NCBI RefSeq assembly: GCF_004684775.1
Contig: NZ_SRIC01000062.1
Span: 1-32,747 of the forward strand
Source of the DNA: Streptomyces sp. MZ04
GTDB lineage: Bacteria; Actinomycetota; Actinomycetes; Streptomycetales; Streptomycetaceae
Direction of reading: 5' to 3'
Length of the DNA: 32,747 nucleotides
Below, piece after piece: positions 15,287 through 23,355 of this stretch. Numbering within the stretch: the stretch's first letter is position 1; each line of letters opens with the position of its first letter. A model generated the notes under the pieces. That model was not told the origin of the DNA. It worked only from the letters and a program-made list of their open reading frames with translations, and did not search any database. Made by a program: the position numbers and the translations under genes.

Positions 15287-15907
15287 TCAGTCCTCATCGG
15301 CGAGGATCAGATACAGCTTCTTACGGGCGTCGTTGATCACCGTGACCGCCTTCTCGCGCTGCTCCTTGCTGCCGGTCTTCCAGACCTGGCCGAACGCCTC
15401 CATCAGACCGAAGCCGGCCTGCCGGATCTCGTTCAGCGTCTCCCAGTCGACCCCGCGCCCGGCCTCTTCCCAGGGCGCTTCGGGCCCCTCGTCGGCCGCC
15501 TCGCGCCCAGCGTCGGTGAGCGAGAAGAGCTTCTTGCCGCCCTCGCTCGCGCTGCTGATCAGGCCCTCGTCCTCCAGGAGCTGGAGGGTGGGGTAGACCG
15601 AACCGGGGCTGGGCTTCCACGCCCCGCCGCTGCGCTCGGCGATCTCCTGGATCATCTCGTAGCCGTGCATCGGCCGGTCCTTCAGAAGGGCCAGGATCGA
15701 CGCACGTACATCACCGCGTCGCGCCCTGCCCCGGGGACCGCCCCTGCCGCCGCGCCCGCCGCCCCAAGGGCCGCCGGGACCGCCGAAGCCAGGGCCGAAG
15801 GGACCGAACGCCGCGCGCCGCCCCTCGAAACCGCCCCGGCCCTCATGACCGGGGCCGCAGTGGCCACGCCCGTGCTCGTGCTCGTGTTCATGTCCGTGCT
15901 TACGCAT
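15287..15907 (-). CDS. PadR-family regulator with His/Gly-rich N-terminal tail
   Basis: A 206-aa protein. The first ~65 residues are rich in His, Gly and Arg (HGHEHEHEHGRGHCGPGHE, then Gly-Pro-Phe repeats), plausible as a metal-binding or flexible tail. The winged helix follows (about 68-135): GDVRASILALLKDRPMHGYE, PSPGSVYPTLQLLEDEGLIS and LFSLTDAGREA. A C-terminal helical dimerisation part contains EIRQAGFGLMEAFGQVW. The start was set at the ATG 8 bases after AAGGAG. Its upstream region carries CGATATATCG, and the Tn7-like element is inserted 111 bp upstream of this start. Its targets are unknown; autoregulation is likely for PadR. Confidence 0.88.
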   Translation of the reverse strand: MRKHGHEHEHEHGRGHCGPGHEGRGGFEGRRAAFGPFGPGFGGPGGPWGGGRGGRGGPRGRARRGDVRASILALLKDRPMHGYEMIQEIAERSGGAWKPSPGSVYPTLQLLEDEGLISSASEGGKKLFSLTDAGREAADEGPEAPWEEAGRGVDWETLNEIRQAGFGLMEAFGQVWKTGSKEQREKAVTVINDARKKLYLILADED

Positions 15908-15969
15908 CGCCATCACTCCTTGATGTCATCGATCAACCGTCTTGTCGTTGATCAGTCGCGATGCGTCAA

Positions 15970-15979
15970 CGATATATCG
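15970..15979. promoter_or_regulatory. Palindrome CGATATATCG upstream of padR-type gene
   Basis: A perfect 10-bp AT-rich palindrome about 63 bp upstream of the PadR start, in an otherwise GC-rich genome. It resembles the TATATCG-type dyads I associate with PadR-like operators. Proposed autoregulatory site; inference. Confidence 0.45.
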
Positions 15980-16013
15980 GAACCGTTCGCCCAGCAAGCC
16001 TCTTCTTCCGTCA

Positions 16014-16018
16014 ACGCC
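16014..16018. repeat. Left 5-bp target site duplication ACGCC
   Basis: ACGCC directly precedes the left transposon end (TGTCC...) and is repeated at 26496-26500 directly after the right end. Five-base duplications are the norm for TnsB-type transposition. Confidence 0.85.
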
Positions 16019-16094
16019 TGTCCTGTCTCACTCAATCGAGTCGTTTTCTCAGCGAACCAAGTCGTTCGGGCTTCTGTCTCAGCGAACCTAGTCG
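16019..16094. repeat. Left end: terminal repeat plus three 20-bp iterons
   Basis: Iterons of consensus TGTCTCA.CGAA...AGTCG lie at 16024-16043, 16045-16064 and 16075-16094, all pointing inward. The innermost ends 27 bases before the tnsA start, so TnsB binding would cover the tnsA promoter, as in Tn7 autoregulation (family knowledge). Confidence 0.8.
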
Positions 16095-16121
16095 CGCGGT
16101 TGAGGGCGCTGGGGGTGCTGG

Positions 16122-16874
16122 ATGGCTGTACCGGCTGGGGTGGATCAGGCGGGGCCGTGCGTCGAGTTGTCGTACGTGGACGTAGCGCACGGACGCCGTC
16201 GGCGTCCGCTGCGGGACTGTGTGACGGGCCGGTTCGAGGATGTCGATCCGGTACGTACGTTCCGCTGGTCGCGCGGTGAGCGTCATTTCCCAGGCTGGTA
16301 CTGGGCAGCGACGACCGGGCGGCACGTCGGCTTCGAGTCGTGGCTGGAGCGGGACCGGCTGCTGCTCATGGACTTCGATCCGAGCGTGGTGGGGATCAGC
16401 TCGCAGCCGTTCTGGCTGCACTGGCATGACGGCGAGCGAGAGCGTCGGCACGCCCCGGACTACTTCATCCGCCGCGCGGACGGCTCCGCCGTGGTCGTCG
16501 ATGTCCGCGCGGACGAGCGGATCGAGCCGAAGGACGCCGAAGCATTCGAGGTGACGCGCCTGGTCTGCGCCCAGGCCGGGTGGAGGTTCGACCGGTCGGG
16601 GATACCGGACGCGGTGCTGCTGGCGAATATCCGGTGGCTGTCGCGCTACCGGCACCCGCGGTGTCTGCACGACCCGGCCGCGACCAGGCTCCGGGAGGTC
16701 TTCTCAAACCCGGGGCCGCTGATGACGGGGGCTGATGCGGCAGGGGATCGGCTGTCGACGCTGCCGGTGTTGTTTCACCTCCTCTGGCTTCAGGTGCTGA
16801 TCGCCGAGGACATGACGGTCGAGTTGCTGAGACCTCGCACGATCGTGCACTTGGCCAGCGGAGTTGACCGGTGA
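16122..16874 (+). CDS. tnsA: TnsA-like transposon endonuclease
   Basis: A 250-aa protein. The TnsA N-terminal nuclease fold shows FESWLERDRLLLMDFDPSVV (catalytic Glu E72), a QPFWLHW strand, HAPDYFIRRADG (Asp D113) and VVVDVRAD, where the Q-x-K of Tn7 TnsA is D127-x-R129. The Lys-to-Arg change may be normal for actinobacterial members. The C-terminal half is helical (LLANIRWLSRYRHPR, LFHLLWLQVLIAED) and probably contacts TnsC. In the family TnsA makes the 5'-strand cuts that allow cut-and-paste movement. Its stop overlaps the tnsB GTG by 4 bases (GTGA). A G-rich site (GGGGGTG) precedes the ATG. Confidence 0.88.
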   Translation: MAVPAGVDQAGPCVELSYVDVAHGRRRRPLRDCVTGRFEDVDPVRTFRWSRGERHFPGWYWAATTGRHVGFESWLERDRLLLMDFDPSVVGISSQPFWLHWHDGERERRHAPDYFIRRADGSAVVVDVRADERIEPKDAEAFEVTRLVCAQAGWRFDRSGIPDAVLLANIRWLSRYRHPRCLHDPAATRLREVFSNPGPLMTGADAAGDRLSTLPVLFHLLWLQVLIAEDMTVELLRPRTIVHLASGVDR

Positions 16875-18751
16875 CCGGCAAGAGGCGGGTGCCGCCGACC
16901 TCCCGGATCGCGGAGTTCCCCGAGGATGCCGCTGATCAGGCCCGCTGGTGGGAGAGGCACATCCTGGAGGTCCTGCACGGTCTGCCGCCCGATGCTCCGG
17001 AAGGGACCAAGCCGCGGCCGGAGCTCGACCCGAAACGCCACTCGCTGGCCCAGCGCGAGCGGGCCAAGGCTGCCGAGCTGACGGCGGCCGGGCATCAGGT
17101 GTCGGCCAGCGGCATCAAGCAACGGCGCCAGCGTTACCAGCGGGATGGGCTGGTCGGGCTGGCGGACGGCCGGTCGGCCAAGCAGATGCAGGCCTTCGGC
17201 CAGGTCGACCCGGCTGTGGTGGAGGCGATGCGACAGGCGATCGCCGAGACCGCCGACGCGTCGTCAAGGACCATCGGCTTCACTCTATGGCGGACCCAAC
17301 AGATTCTGTCCGATCGGGAGGGGGCCGCCGAGGTTGAGTTGCCGTCTCGGGCCACGCTCTACCGGCTGTTCGACAAACTCGTCGTCGGCACCCACGCCAC
17401 CGGGTCGGCCCGCACCCGCCGCTCAGTCGGGGCACGTCCGTCGGGGCCGTTCGGCGAAGTACCGGCCAGCGCGCCCGGTGAGCTGATGCAGATCGATTCC
17501 ACGCCGATGGACGTGCTGGTGCGGCTGGATGACGGTGTCGCCGAGAAGGTCGAGCTGACGGCCATGGTCGACATTGCCACCAGGTCGATCACCGCGGCGG
17601 TGCTGCGGCCCTCCACGAAGGCCGCGGACGCCTCCGCCTTGCTGGCTCGCAGTGTTACCCCCGAGGTGATGCGTCCGGGCTGGGCGGAAGCCCTGCGGAT
17701 GTCCCGGTCAGCGTTGCCGCACCGGCGACTGCTGAGCATCGACGAGCGCCTGGAGCACGCGGCTGCCCGCCCGGTGATCGTGCCGGAGACGATCGTCTGC
17801 GACCACGGAAGCGTGTTCATTTCGCACGCGTTCAGGTCGTCCTGCCGTTACCTGGGCATCAGCCTGCAGCCGGCGCACAAGGCGACGCCGACCGACAAGG
17901 GCACGGTCGAGAAGACCCTGGGCTCCGTGGCCACGTTGTTCGCTCAGTTCGTCGCGGGATACACCGGCTCGACGACGGACCGCCGGGGCCGCGGCCTGGA
18001 AGACGGGCCGCTGTGGTCGCTGCCTGAGCTTCAGAACCTTCTCAACGAGTGGATCATTGCCGTCTGGCAAACGAGGCCGCACGACTCGCTGCGCGACCCG
18101 GACGCACCGGGGCGGGCATTCTCGCCGAACGACAAGTACGCGACGCTGCTTGAATCCTGCGGATACGTGCCAGTGCCGCTCGGCGCGGAGGACTACGTCG
18201 AGTTGCTGCCCGAGCGCTGGCAGGCGATCAACGCCTACGGGATCCGCATCAAGCACCGCACCTACGACAGCCCGGAGTTGAACCCGTTGCGCCGACAGAG
18301 CTCGGGGGTGACAGCGAAGAAGGGTCTGTGGGAGGTCCACTACGACCCCTACGACGTGTCCCGGATCTGGGTACGCGACTCGCGCGCTGATCGGTGGATC
18401 ACCGTGTTCTGGAAGCACCTGCACCGCGTCGGCGTCCCCTTCGGCGAGTTGGCCTGGGACCACGCTCGCGCCCAGGTCCCCGGCGGCACCGAGGAACAGA
18501 TCGCGGACGCGGCCGGAGCACTGCTGCGGCGGGCCCACGACGGTCCCGCTGCGGAGAAGGACCCTCCGGCCAAGCGTTCGCGGCGCGACCGTCGCGTCGC
18601 CGCTCGCACCCGGGCCACCTCGACCAACCGCCCGGTCCCCGATCCGCCCGCCAACGACCCCGAAGGCAACGACGAGTCGGACGCCGAGCTCGCCGATGTC
18701 ATCCCGCTGGGTCTGTTCGACCCGTTCGCCAACCCCTGGAGGCGACCATGA
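16871..18751 (+). CDS. tnsB: TnsB-like DDE transposase (Mu/integrase core)
   Basis: A 626-aa protein. The N-terminal third has DNA-binding helices (AAELTAAGHQVSASGIKQRR, YQRDGLVGLADGRS). The RNase H-fold core has GELMQIDSTPMDVLV (D209), ETIVCDHGSVFIS (D311) and KGTVEKTLG (E347), a DD(35)E triad. A Mu-type C-terminal beta-barrel follows (GIRIKHRTYDSPELNPLRRQ, LWEVHYDPYDVSRIWVRD), then a basic, Pro-rich tail that may recruit TnsC. Starts at GTG overlapping tnsA, ends overlapping tnsC (ATGA). It should bind the end iterons and join 3' ends to the target, giving the observed 5-bp duplication. Confidence 0.93.
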   Translation: MTGKRRVPPTSRIAEFPEDAADQARWWERHILEVLHGLPPDAPEGTKPRPELDPKRHSLAQRERAKAAELTAAGHQVSASGIKQRRQRYQRDGLVGLADGRSAKQMQAFGQVDPAVVEAMRQAIAETADASSRTIGFTLWRTQQILSDREGAAEVELPSRATLYRLFDKLVVGTHATGSARTRRSVGARPSGPFGEVPASAPGELMQIDSTPMDVLVRLDDGVAEKVELTAMVDIATRSITAAVLRPSTKAADASALLARSVTPEVMRPGWAEALRMSRSALPHRRLLSIDERLEHAAARPVIVPETIVCDHGSVFISHAFRSSCRYLGISLQPAHKATPTDKGTVEKTLGSVATLFAQFVAGYTGSTTDRRGRGLEDGPLWSLPELQNLLNEWIIAVWQTRPHDSLRDPDAPGRAFSPNDKYATLLESCGYVPVPLGAEDYVELLPERWQAINAYGIRIKHRTYDSPELNPLRRQSSGVTAKKGLWEVHYDPYDVSRIWVRDSRADRWITVFWKHLHRVGVPFGELAWDHARAQVPGGTEEQIADAAGALLRRAHDGPAAEKDPPAKRSRRDRRVAARTRATSTNRPVPDPPANDPEGNDESDAELADVIPLGLFDPFANPWRRP

Positions 18752-19440
18752 CCCTTTCCTGCCCAGCGGCCGGGCCCACGACAGTGCAGGAGGCCGACGC
18801 CGAGGCAAACCGGCAGCTGACCACCCTGACCGGCTGGCGGAAGTTCGTCGACGGACCGCCCCCACCCCCGGGCCGACTGTCCCCAGGACAGTTGAAGCAG
18901 CTGTCACCGACCGAGCGGGACCTTCACAACGAGGACCGCCTCGACCATCACGCCCGGATGCTCACGGTCTCCACGTCGTTCGTGGAGAAGACACGGATCT
19001 GCGGCCGTCGCCTGGTCCTGCTGAACCGACACGCGATCAGCGCCCGCCGCGGGCTGATGGTCTCGGGCCTTCCCGGCACCGGCAAGACCAGCGCCATCGC
19101 CCAACTCGGCCGCGCTCACGAACTTCTCGACGGGGCCCGTCACCCGCAAATCTCCGACCGAATTCCGGTTCTCTACATCACAGTTCCGCCTGCAGCGACC
19201 GCACGCATGGTCGCGGCGGAGTTCGCCCGGTTCCTGGGACTTCCGGTCCGTCCCCGGTCGAACATGACCGACATCATCGAGGCCGTGGTGGGTGTCTGCA
19301 CCGACACCCGCACGGGTCTCGTGGTCGTCGACGAGATCCACAACATCTCGCAGAGGACCCAGGCCGGCGCCGAGGTCTCCGACACCTTGAAGTACTTCTC
19401 CGACCGTTATCTTGAGCCCGCTGATCTTGCAGGTGTCTGA
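18748..19440 (+). pseudogene. tnsC: TnsC/TniB-like AAA+ ATPase, N-terminal part, interrupted
   Basis: The first 218 residues are normal: a helical TnsB/TnsA-contact region, Walker A GLPGTGKTS (107-115), Walker B LVVVDEIHN (191-199) and QAGAEVSDTLKYFS. From residue 219 the frame runs into inserted DNA and stops after 12 foreign residues. The missing part is found at 23391-23784. Joining 19403 to 23391 reads KYFS-ERIPATFVYAG without a gap and gives about 349 aa. TnsC links target choice to the transposase, so the element is probably immobile unless the insert excises or TnsC is supplied in trans. The start overlaps the tnsB stop (ATGA). Confidence 0.88.
19405..19421. repeat. Left inverted repeat of nested element
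   Basis: CGTTATCTTGAGCCCGC matches exactly the inverse of 23373-23389. It begins 1-2 bases after the tnsC break point. Confidence 0.88.
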
Positions 19441-19481
19441 CCTGGTGTTTCGTGTGGAGGACGGTGTCCTCGACGGTCTCC

Positions 19482-19925
19482 TCAGCACGGTCCGATAACG
19501 GCGGAAGACTTCTTCTTCGGCGTGTCGCCGCGGCGGTCTGGCAAGTCGGCGGTGCGTCGTTCCCCGAGCGCAAGAGCGAGGGCATCGCGCAACTCCCGGT
19601 TCTCGGTTTCCAGTTGTCGGTTGCGCTCGGTGGCGGCCTCCAAGCGGCGCAGAAGGGAGGCGTCGGAGGCTCGTTGCCGGTCGGGAACCGGCCGGGCTGC
19701 CGGGATCGACCGGCGGCGGGCGCGAAGTCGCTCGATCTCGGCTCTCAGGTCCGGCTGGTTGTAGAGCCAGGACCGGGAGACGCCCGCTTCGCGGGCGACG
19801 GTCTCGAAGGTGATCGCGGTGCCGGTGGCATCCATCCGCCGCAGGGCGGCGACCGCGCGTCGGCGGGTTGCCGTGGCTCTCCGACGGGCCGCGGCGACGA
19901 TCAGGTGGGAGTTGTCAGCCGGCAT
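19482..19925 (-). CDS. tnpC: Tn554-type TnpC (DUF6262) accessory protein
   Basis: A 147-aa basic protein. It begins LIVAAARRRATATRRRAVAA, then an HTH-like segment TFETVAREAGVSRSWLYNQP, typical of DUF6262 proteins that follow two integrases. A coiled coil follows (LLRRLEAATERNRQLETENR). In Tn554 TnpC influences frequency and orientation of insertion (family knowledge). Its ATG overlaps the end of tnpB by 11 bases, so translation is probably coupled. Confidence 0.85.
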   Translation of the reverse strand: MPADNSHLIVAAARRRATATRRRAVAALRRMDATGTAITFETVAREAGVSRSWLYNQPDLRAEIERLRARRRSIPAARPVPDRQRASDASLLRRLEAATERNRQLETENRELRDALALALGERRTADLPDRRGDTPKKKSSAVIGPC

Positions 19926-22155
19926 TCTCAGTCTCCTGGTCGTCTTCCATCTCGCCGATCATGCGGTCGAGGTTGTCGGCGACCTGCTGGTTCATTTCGG
20001 TCATGCGGCCGTGACCGCAGCTCTTGGCGTTGTCGATCAGCGTCAGGGTGCGGGTGCGCTGTTCGCGGAGCTCCGGCAGGAACTCGGGCCCAGTGAGGAA
20101 GACCGGGCAGGTCAGGCAGGCATTGGCGTGCGGGCAGGTCTTCTGAACGGGCAACCCGCAGTAGCCGTTGGGCAGGGTCTGGGTGGCGATGCCGTAACGC
20201 GTCTTGGCCCACTGGGCCTGACCGAGCGGCCCGTCGGGATCGAGGACCACGCGTTCGCCTTTGATGTTGACCTTGGTCGCCTGTTCCCAGTGCCGCCGCA
20301 CTGTCTGATCGGTGATCTTGGCGTAATGCGCGGTCATCTTGTGTGAATCGTGGTCCAGGAGGACGCGGACGACCTCTTGCGGGACGTCTCGGTTGATGAG
20401 TCGGCAGGCGAAGGTATGCCGCCATTGATGGGGTGTCAGGTGTACTGGCCGCCCGTGTTCGTCACGGATCTCGCAGGTCTCCAGCCAGCGACCGAGCATC
20501 CGCCGGTAGGTGCCGTCCGCCAGCGGGAGGTTCCCCGAGACGTTGGCGCGTTGGCGGGGGAACAGACAGGCCGTCCCGTCCGGCCACTGGTCCAGCACCC
20601 GGCGTTGTTGCTCGCGGATGGCTGCTTCGAGTTCCTCATCGATGGGCACGGCCGCCTCGCGCCTCATCTTGGTGTTGAAGTAGCGCAAGTAGGGGGCGCC
20701 CTGGCCGTCGTGGAGGAAGCAGTCGAAGTCGAGGGCCAGAGCGCTGGAAATACGCAGTCCGCAGCGGGTGAGGATGAGGGTGACCAGTCGGCCCGCCGCG
20801 TCGGGCCAGCGGTCCAGGTTGCCAGGCGACTCGATCTGGGTCATGACGTACTCGGCAAGGCGGCGGTCGACTTGTTCGGGGACTGGTGGGACGTCGCCGA
20901 CGTAGAAGGCCGCGGTGCCGGACAGGGTGTCCTCCCAGCCGTACTGCCGGATGTTCTGGAAGAACAGGTTGAGCGCGCCGATCCTCGTCTTCTTCATGCC
21001 GTGCCCGCCGGGCTGTGACATCACGTGGGCGAGGTAGCGCTCCAGCAGCGGCCGGTTCACCTCGACGAGCGCATCGACGCCGGCGGACGTGAGGAAACCG
21101 CCGAAGCAGATGAGCGCGTCGACCCCGGCGCGGGCCGCACCGATGCTCAGCCCGGACGTCAGCCGCAGCCTCGTCCATCGTTTGCCCAGCTCACGGAGCC
21201 AGAACTGGGGGATGCGGTCGAACCGCAGCCGGGCGCGTGGGCAGGGACGTCCGGCCGGGGTGGTGATGCCGGGCAGTTTGTGGAGCCGCCACACATCCCT
21301 GGGGTACTCGATCTCCCAGCCAGTCCCGTCCCGCAGGGCCTCCAGCCCGTCACGGGCATCGAGGAGGAACAGGGCCGACTCGTCGGCCTGAGCCCCGACT
21401 TTCTGGCGCCACTGTTGTTCCGACAGGTCCAGCAGCGAGGTGACCCCGAGTGCCTTGACGCGTCGGACGGCCGGCATGACCAGGCGAGGGGCGGCGGTGC
21501 GGGAGCGCGCGTCGTGGCGGCATTGCAGCGCGTACTGGATCTCCAGTTTCAGTTGTGGGGCCAGGTCGCGCAGATCGATGCTGGCGGTTCCGACCAGTTC
21601 GCAGTCGGCGATGAAGTGGTCGGGGTCGGGACAGCCGTGGCGGTGCCAGCGGTCATCGTGTCCCGTGCAGAAGAGCTTGACGGGGTTTTCGACCCAGAGG
21701 TTGCAGAACGGCAGACGGCACTCGGACGTCGTGGTGTCACATGGGGCCAGGTCAGGGGCATTCCAGGTGGCTGGGTCGGGCTTGCCGGCCCGGCTCCAAC
21801 GGTCGTGATGCTTGGAGCACAAGCCGTTTTTGGCGCGGCGTCCGTAGTGGCAGCCGTCGATGACACAGACGGCCAGCGATCTGCGGCCTCGGACCGGTGG
21901 GCCGGGTTCGGCGAGGAAGTCCGTCATCGGTGGGCGGCCGCGCTTGCGGAACCGGATGGCGTGGGCGTTGCAGAGTCCGCGCCTGGCCGACGCTGCCGTC
22001 CGGTCGCAGTCCGTGACCGCGCACTCGTCGGCGATGAAGACGGGGTTGTCCGGAGCGGGGACGTAGATCTCGGTGCGGAACTCGGATCGGACGACGGCCA
22101 TCAGCTGCTCAAGCAGCCTCGTCCGTCCCGGTGACTTCTCGGCGGGGAAGGTCAC
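19915..22155 (-). CDS. tnpB: Tn554-type TnpB, large tyrosine recombinase with zinc-binding N-terminus
   Basis: A 746-aa protein. The N-terminal ~220 residues hold three Cys/His clusters (CAVTDCDRTAASARRGLCNAH; CVIDGCHYGRRAKNGLCSKH; CRLPFCN...CTGHDDRWHRHGC), likely DNA or partner binding. An SAM-like core-binding region follows, then the catalytic domain: TRCGLRISSALALDFD (Arg), HQWRHTFACRL (His-x-x-Arg), LLDHDSHKMTAHYAKI (His, nucleophile Tyr). A C-terminal Cys cluster (CGLPVQKTCPHANACLTCPV) and helix end it. The GTG start follows GGAGG by 7 bases and overlaps the tnpA stop (GTGA). Longer frame from 22272 lies inside tnpA and was not used. Confidence 0.9.
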   Translation of the reverse strand: MTFPAEKSPGRTRLLEQLMAVVRSEFRTEIYVPAPDNPVFIADECAVTDCDRTAASARRGLCNAHAIRFRKRGRPPMTDFLAEPGPPVRGRRSLAVCVIDGCHYGRRAKNGLCSKHHDRWSRAGKPDPATWNAPDLAPCDTTTSECRLPFCNLWVENPVKLFCTGHDDRWHRHGCPDPDHFIADCELVGTASIDLRDLAPQLKLEIQYALQCRHDARSRTAAPRLVMPAVRRVKALGVTSLLDLSEQQWRQKVGAQADESALFLLDARDGLEALRDGTGWEIEYPRDVWRLHKLPGITTPAGRPCPRARLRFDRIPQFWLRELGKRWTRLRLTSGLSIGAARAGVDALICFGGFLTSAGVDALVEVNRPLLERYLAHVMSQPGGHGMKKTRIGALNLFFQNIRQYGWEDTLSGTAAFYVGDVPPVPEQVDRRLAEYVMTQIESPGNLDRWPDAAGRLVTLILTRCGLRISSALALDFDCFLHDGQGAPYLRYFNTKMRREAAVPIDEELEAAIREQQRRVLDQWPDGTACLFPRQRANVSGNLPLADGTYRRMLGRWLETCEIRDEHGRPVHLTPHQWRHTFACRLINRDVPQEVVRVLLDHDSHKMTAHYAKITDQTVRRHWEQATKVNIKGERVVLDPDGPLGQAQWAKTRYGIATQTLPNGYCGLPVQKTCPHANACLTCPVFLTGPEFLPELREQRTRTLTLIDNAKSCGHGRMTEMNQQVADNLDRMIGEMEDDQETENAG

Positions 22156-23270
22156 AGCCGGACCTCCCGGCCGGTGAACCAGCCTGCGGCCTCCAGCGTC
22201 CGCCGTGCATCCTCGACGGTGAGGTGACCGTATGTGTCGATCGTGGTGGTGATCGATGCGTGCCCAAGGCACTCCTTCACCGTCTCCATCCCGGCCCCGC
22301 GGCGAAGCAGCCAGGTGGCGTAGGTGTGGCGGTATTGGTGGGGTTCAAAAGCGATCTCGGTGGTCTTCCGAAGCCGTCTGACCAGGTCATAGACGGCCGG
22401 ATAACTCCAGGGGTGGCCGTGGGGTTCGGCGAAGAGGTTCACGAAGACGTAGTCGGAGTCCAGGGCGCCGTACTCGCGGTGCAGGTAGTCCGAGTACAGA
22501 CGCATCAGCTCCGCGCTCGCCGGAATACTGCGGGACCGGCCGGCCTTCGCACGGGCCCGGTTGTCGTTCTGCCGCGGCACCACGGTCACCTGCCGTTCGG
22601 CGATCGCGATGTCGTCGTGCCGCAGACCGAGGGCCTCACCGATGCGGACCCCGGTGTCCAGCAGCAGAGCGAACAACAGGCGGTCCCGCAGGTGTTCGCA
22701 GGAGTCAAGGATCTTCTGGACCTGGGCGGCAGTCAGGACGCGGGGGTGCTTCCGTCCGTTCTTGAGCTTGATCGTCCTCGTCCGTTCGGGCTTGCCGGAG
22801 GCGATGTGCTGCAAGAACGGCTTGTAGGAGGTGGCCGCCGATCGATGCGGTCCGGCCGGGCGCATCGTCACCAGCAGGTCAACGACCGCGACGCCGCTGC
22901 GGGCATGGAACTCGTAGAACGTGCTGACCGCGGCAAGTTTGCGGTTCACGCTGGAAGCCGTGCAGTGGTGCTCGACCGTCGGCAGCACCGCCACCGCCCC
23001 GCTCCGGGCCGGCGGCGGCAACCGCAGCCAGGCCACGAAGGAGGCCACCGCCTCCAAGTCCACTGATTTCCAGTCCAGATCACGGCCGTCGAGGTAGTGC
23101 CACCAGTCCTTCAGGTCGTGGGCGTACGCCTTGACGGTGTTCGGCGACCGCTCGATCGCCGTCAAGTAGGCCAGGAACGACTCGACCGGATCGACCGGCC
23201 GCAGATCATCCCCCAGCAGCGTCCACGACTCCGTCGTCGACCCGGGTGCCAGCACCCTCTGTACGCGCAT
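22152..23270 (-). CDS. tnpA: Tn554-type TnpA, tyrosine recombinase
   Basis: A 372-aa integrase. The N-terminal core-binding domain (about 25-150) has VESFLAYLTAIERSPNTVKA. The catalytic domain contains DTGVRIGEALGLRHDDI (Arg), EPHQYRHTYATWLLRRG (His-x-x-Arg), CLGHASITTTIDTYGHL (His and nucleophile Tyr). The ATG at 23270 has GGAG 5 bases upstream; an extension to 23366 overlaps the element's end and was rejected. Together with tnpB and tnpC it should excise and insert the element. Confidence 0.92.
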   Translation of the reverse strand: MRVQRVLAPGSTTESWTLLGDDLRPVDPVESFLAYLTAIERSPNTVKAYAHDLKDWWHYLDGRDLDWKSVDLEAVASFVAWLRLPPPARSGAVAVLPTVEHHCTASSVNRKLAAVSTFYEFHARSGVAVVDLLVTMRPAGPHRSAATSYKPFLQHIASGKPERTRTIKLKNGRKHPRVLTAAQVQKILDSCEHLRDRLLFALLLDTGVRIGEALGLRHDDIAIAERQVTVVPRQNDNRARAKAGRSRSIPASAELMRLYSDYLHREYGALDSDYVFVNLFAEPHGHPWSYPAVYDLVRRLRKTTEIAFEPHQYRHTYATWLLRRGAGMETVKECLGHASITTTIDTYGHLTVEDARRTLEAAGWFTGREVRL

Positions 23271-23355
23271 CGCATCTCCAGCCTTCCGTGTTGGACGGCG
23301 GCAGATAACCGCATCCACGACGGGAGTTGGGGGAACTTCAGAGTGCTTCACGCAC
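23271..23355. other. Right end region of the nested element, upstream of tnpA
   Basis: Short region that should hold the promoter of tnpABC; transcription starts here and runs leftward. No other ORF is evident. Confidence 0.4.

Noticed and set aside
21025..22134. Long plus-strand ORF (369 aa) in the nested element
   Set aside because: Entirely antisense to tnpB, which has full recombinase motifs; a GC-rich shadow.
22156..22272. Longer N-terminus for tnpB from 22272
   Set aside because: Lies inside tnpA; the GTG at 22155 has GGAGG and a stop/start overlap.
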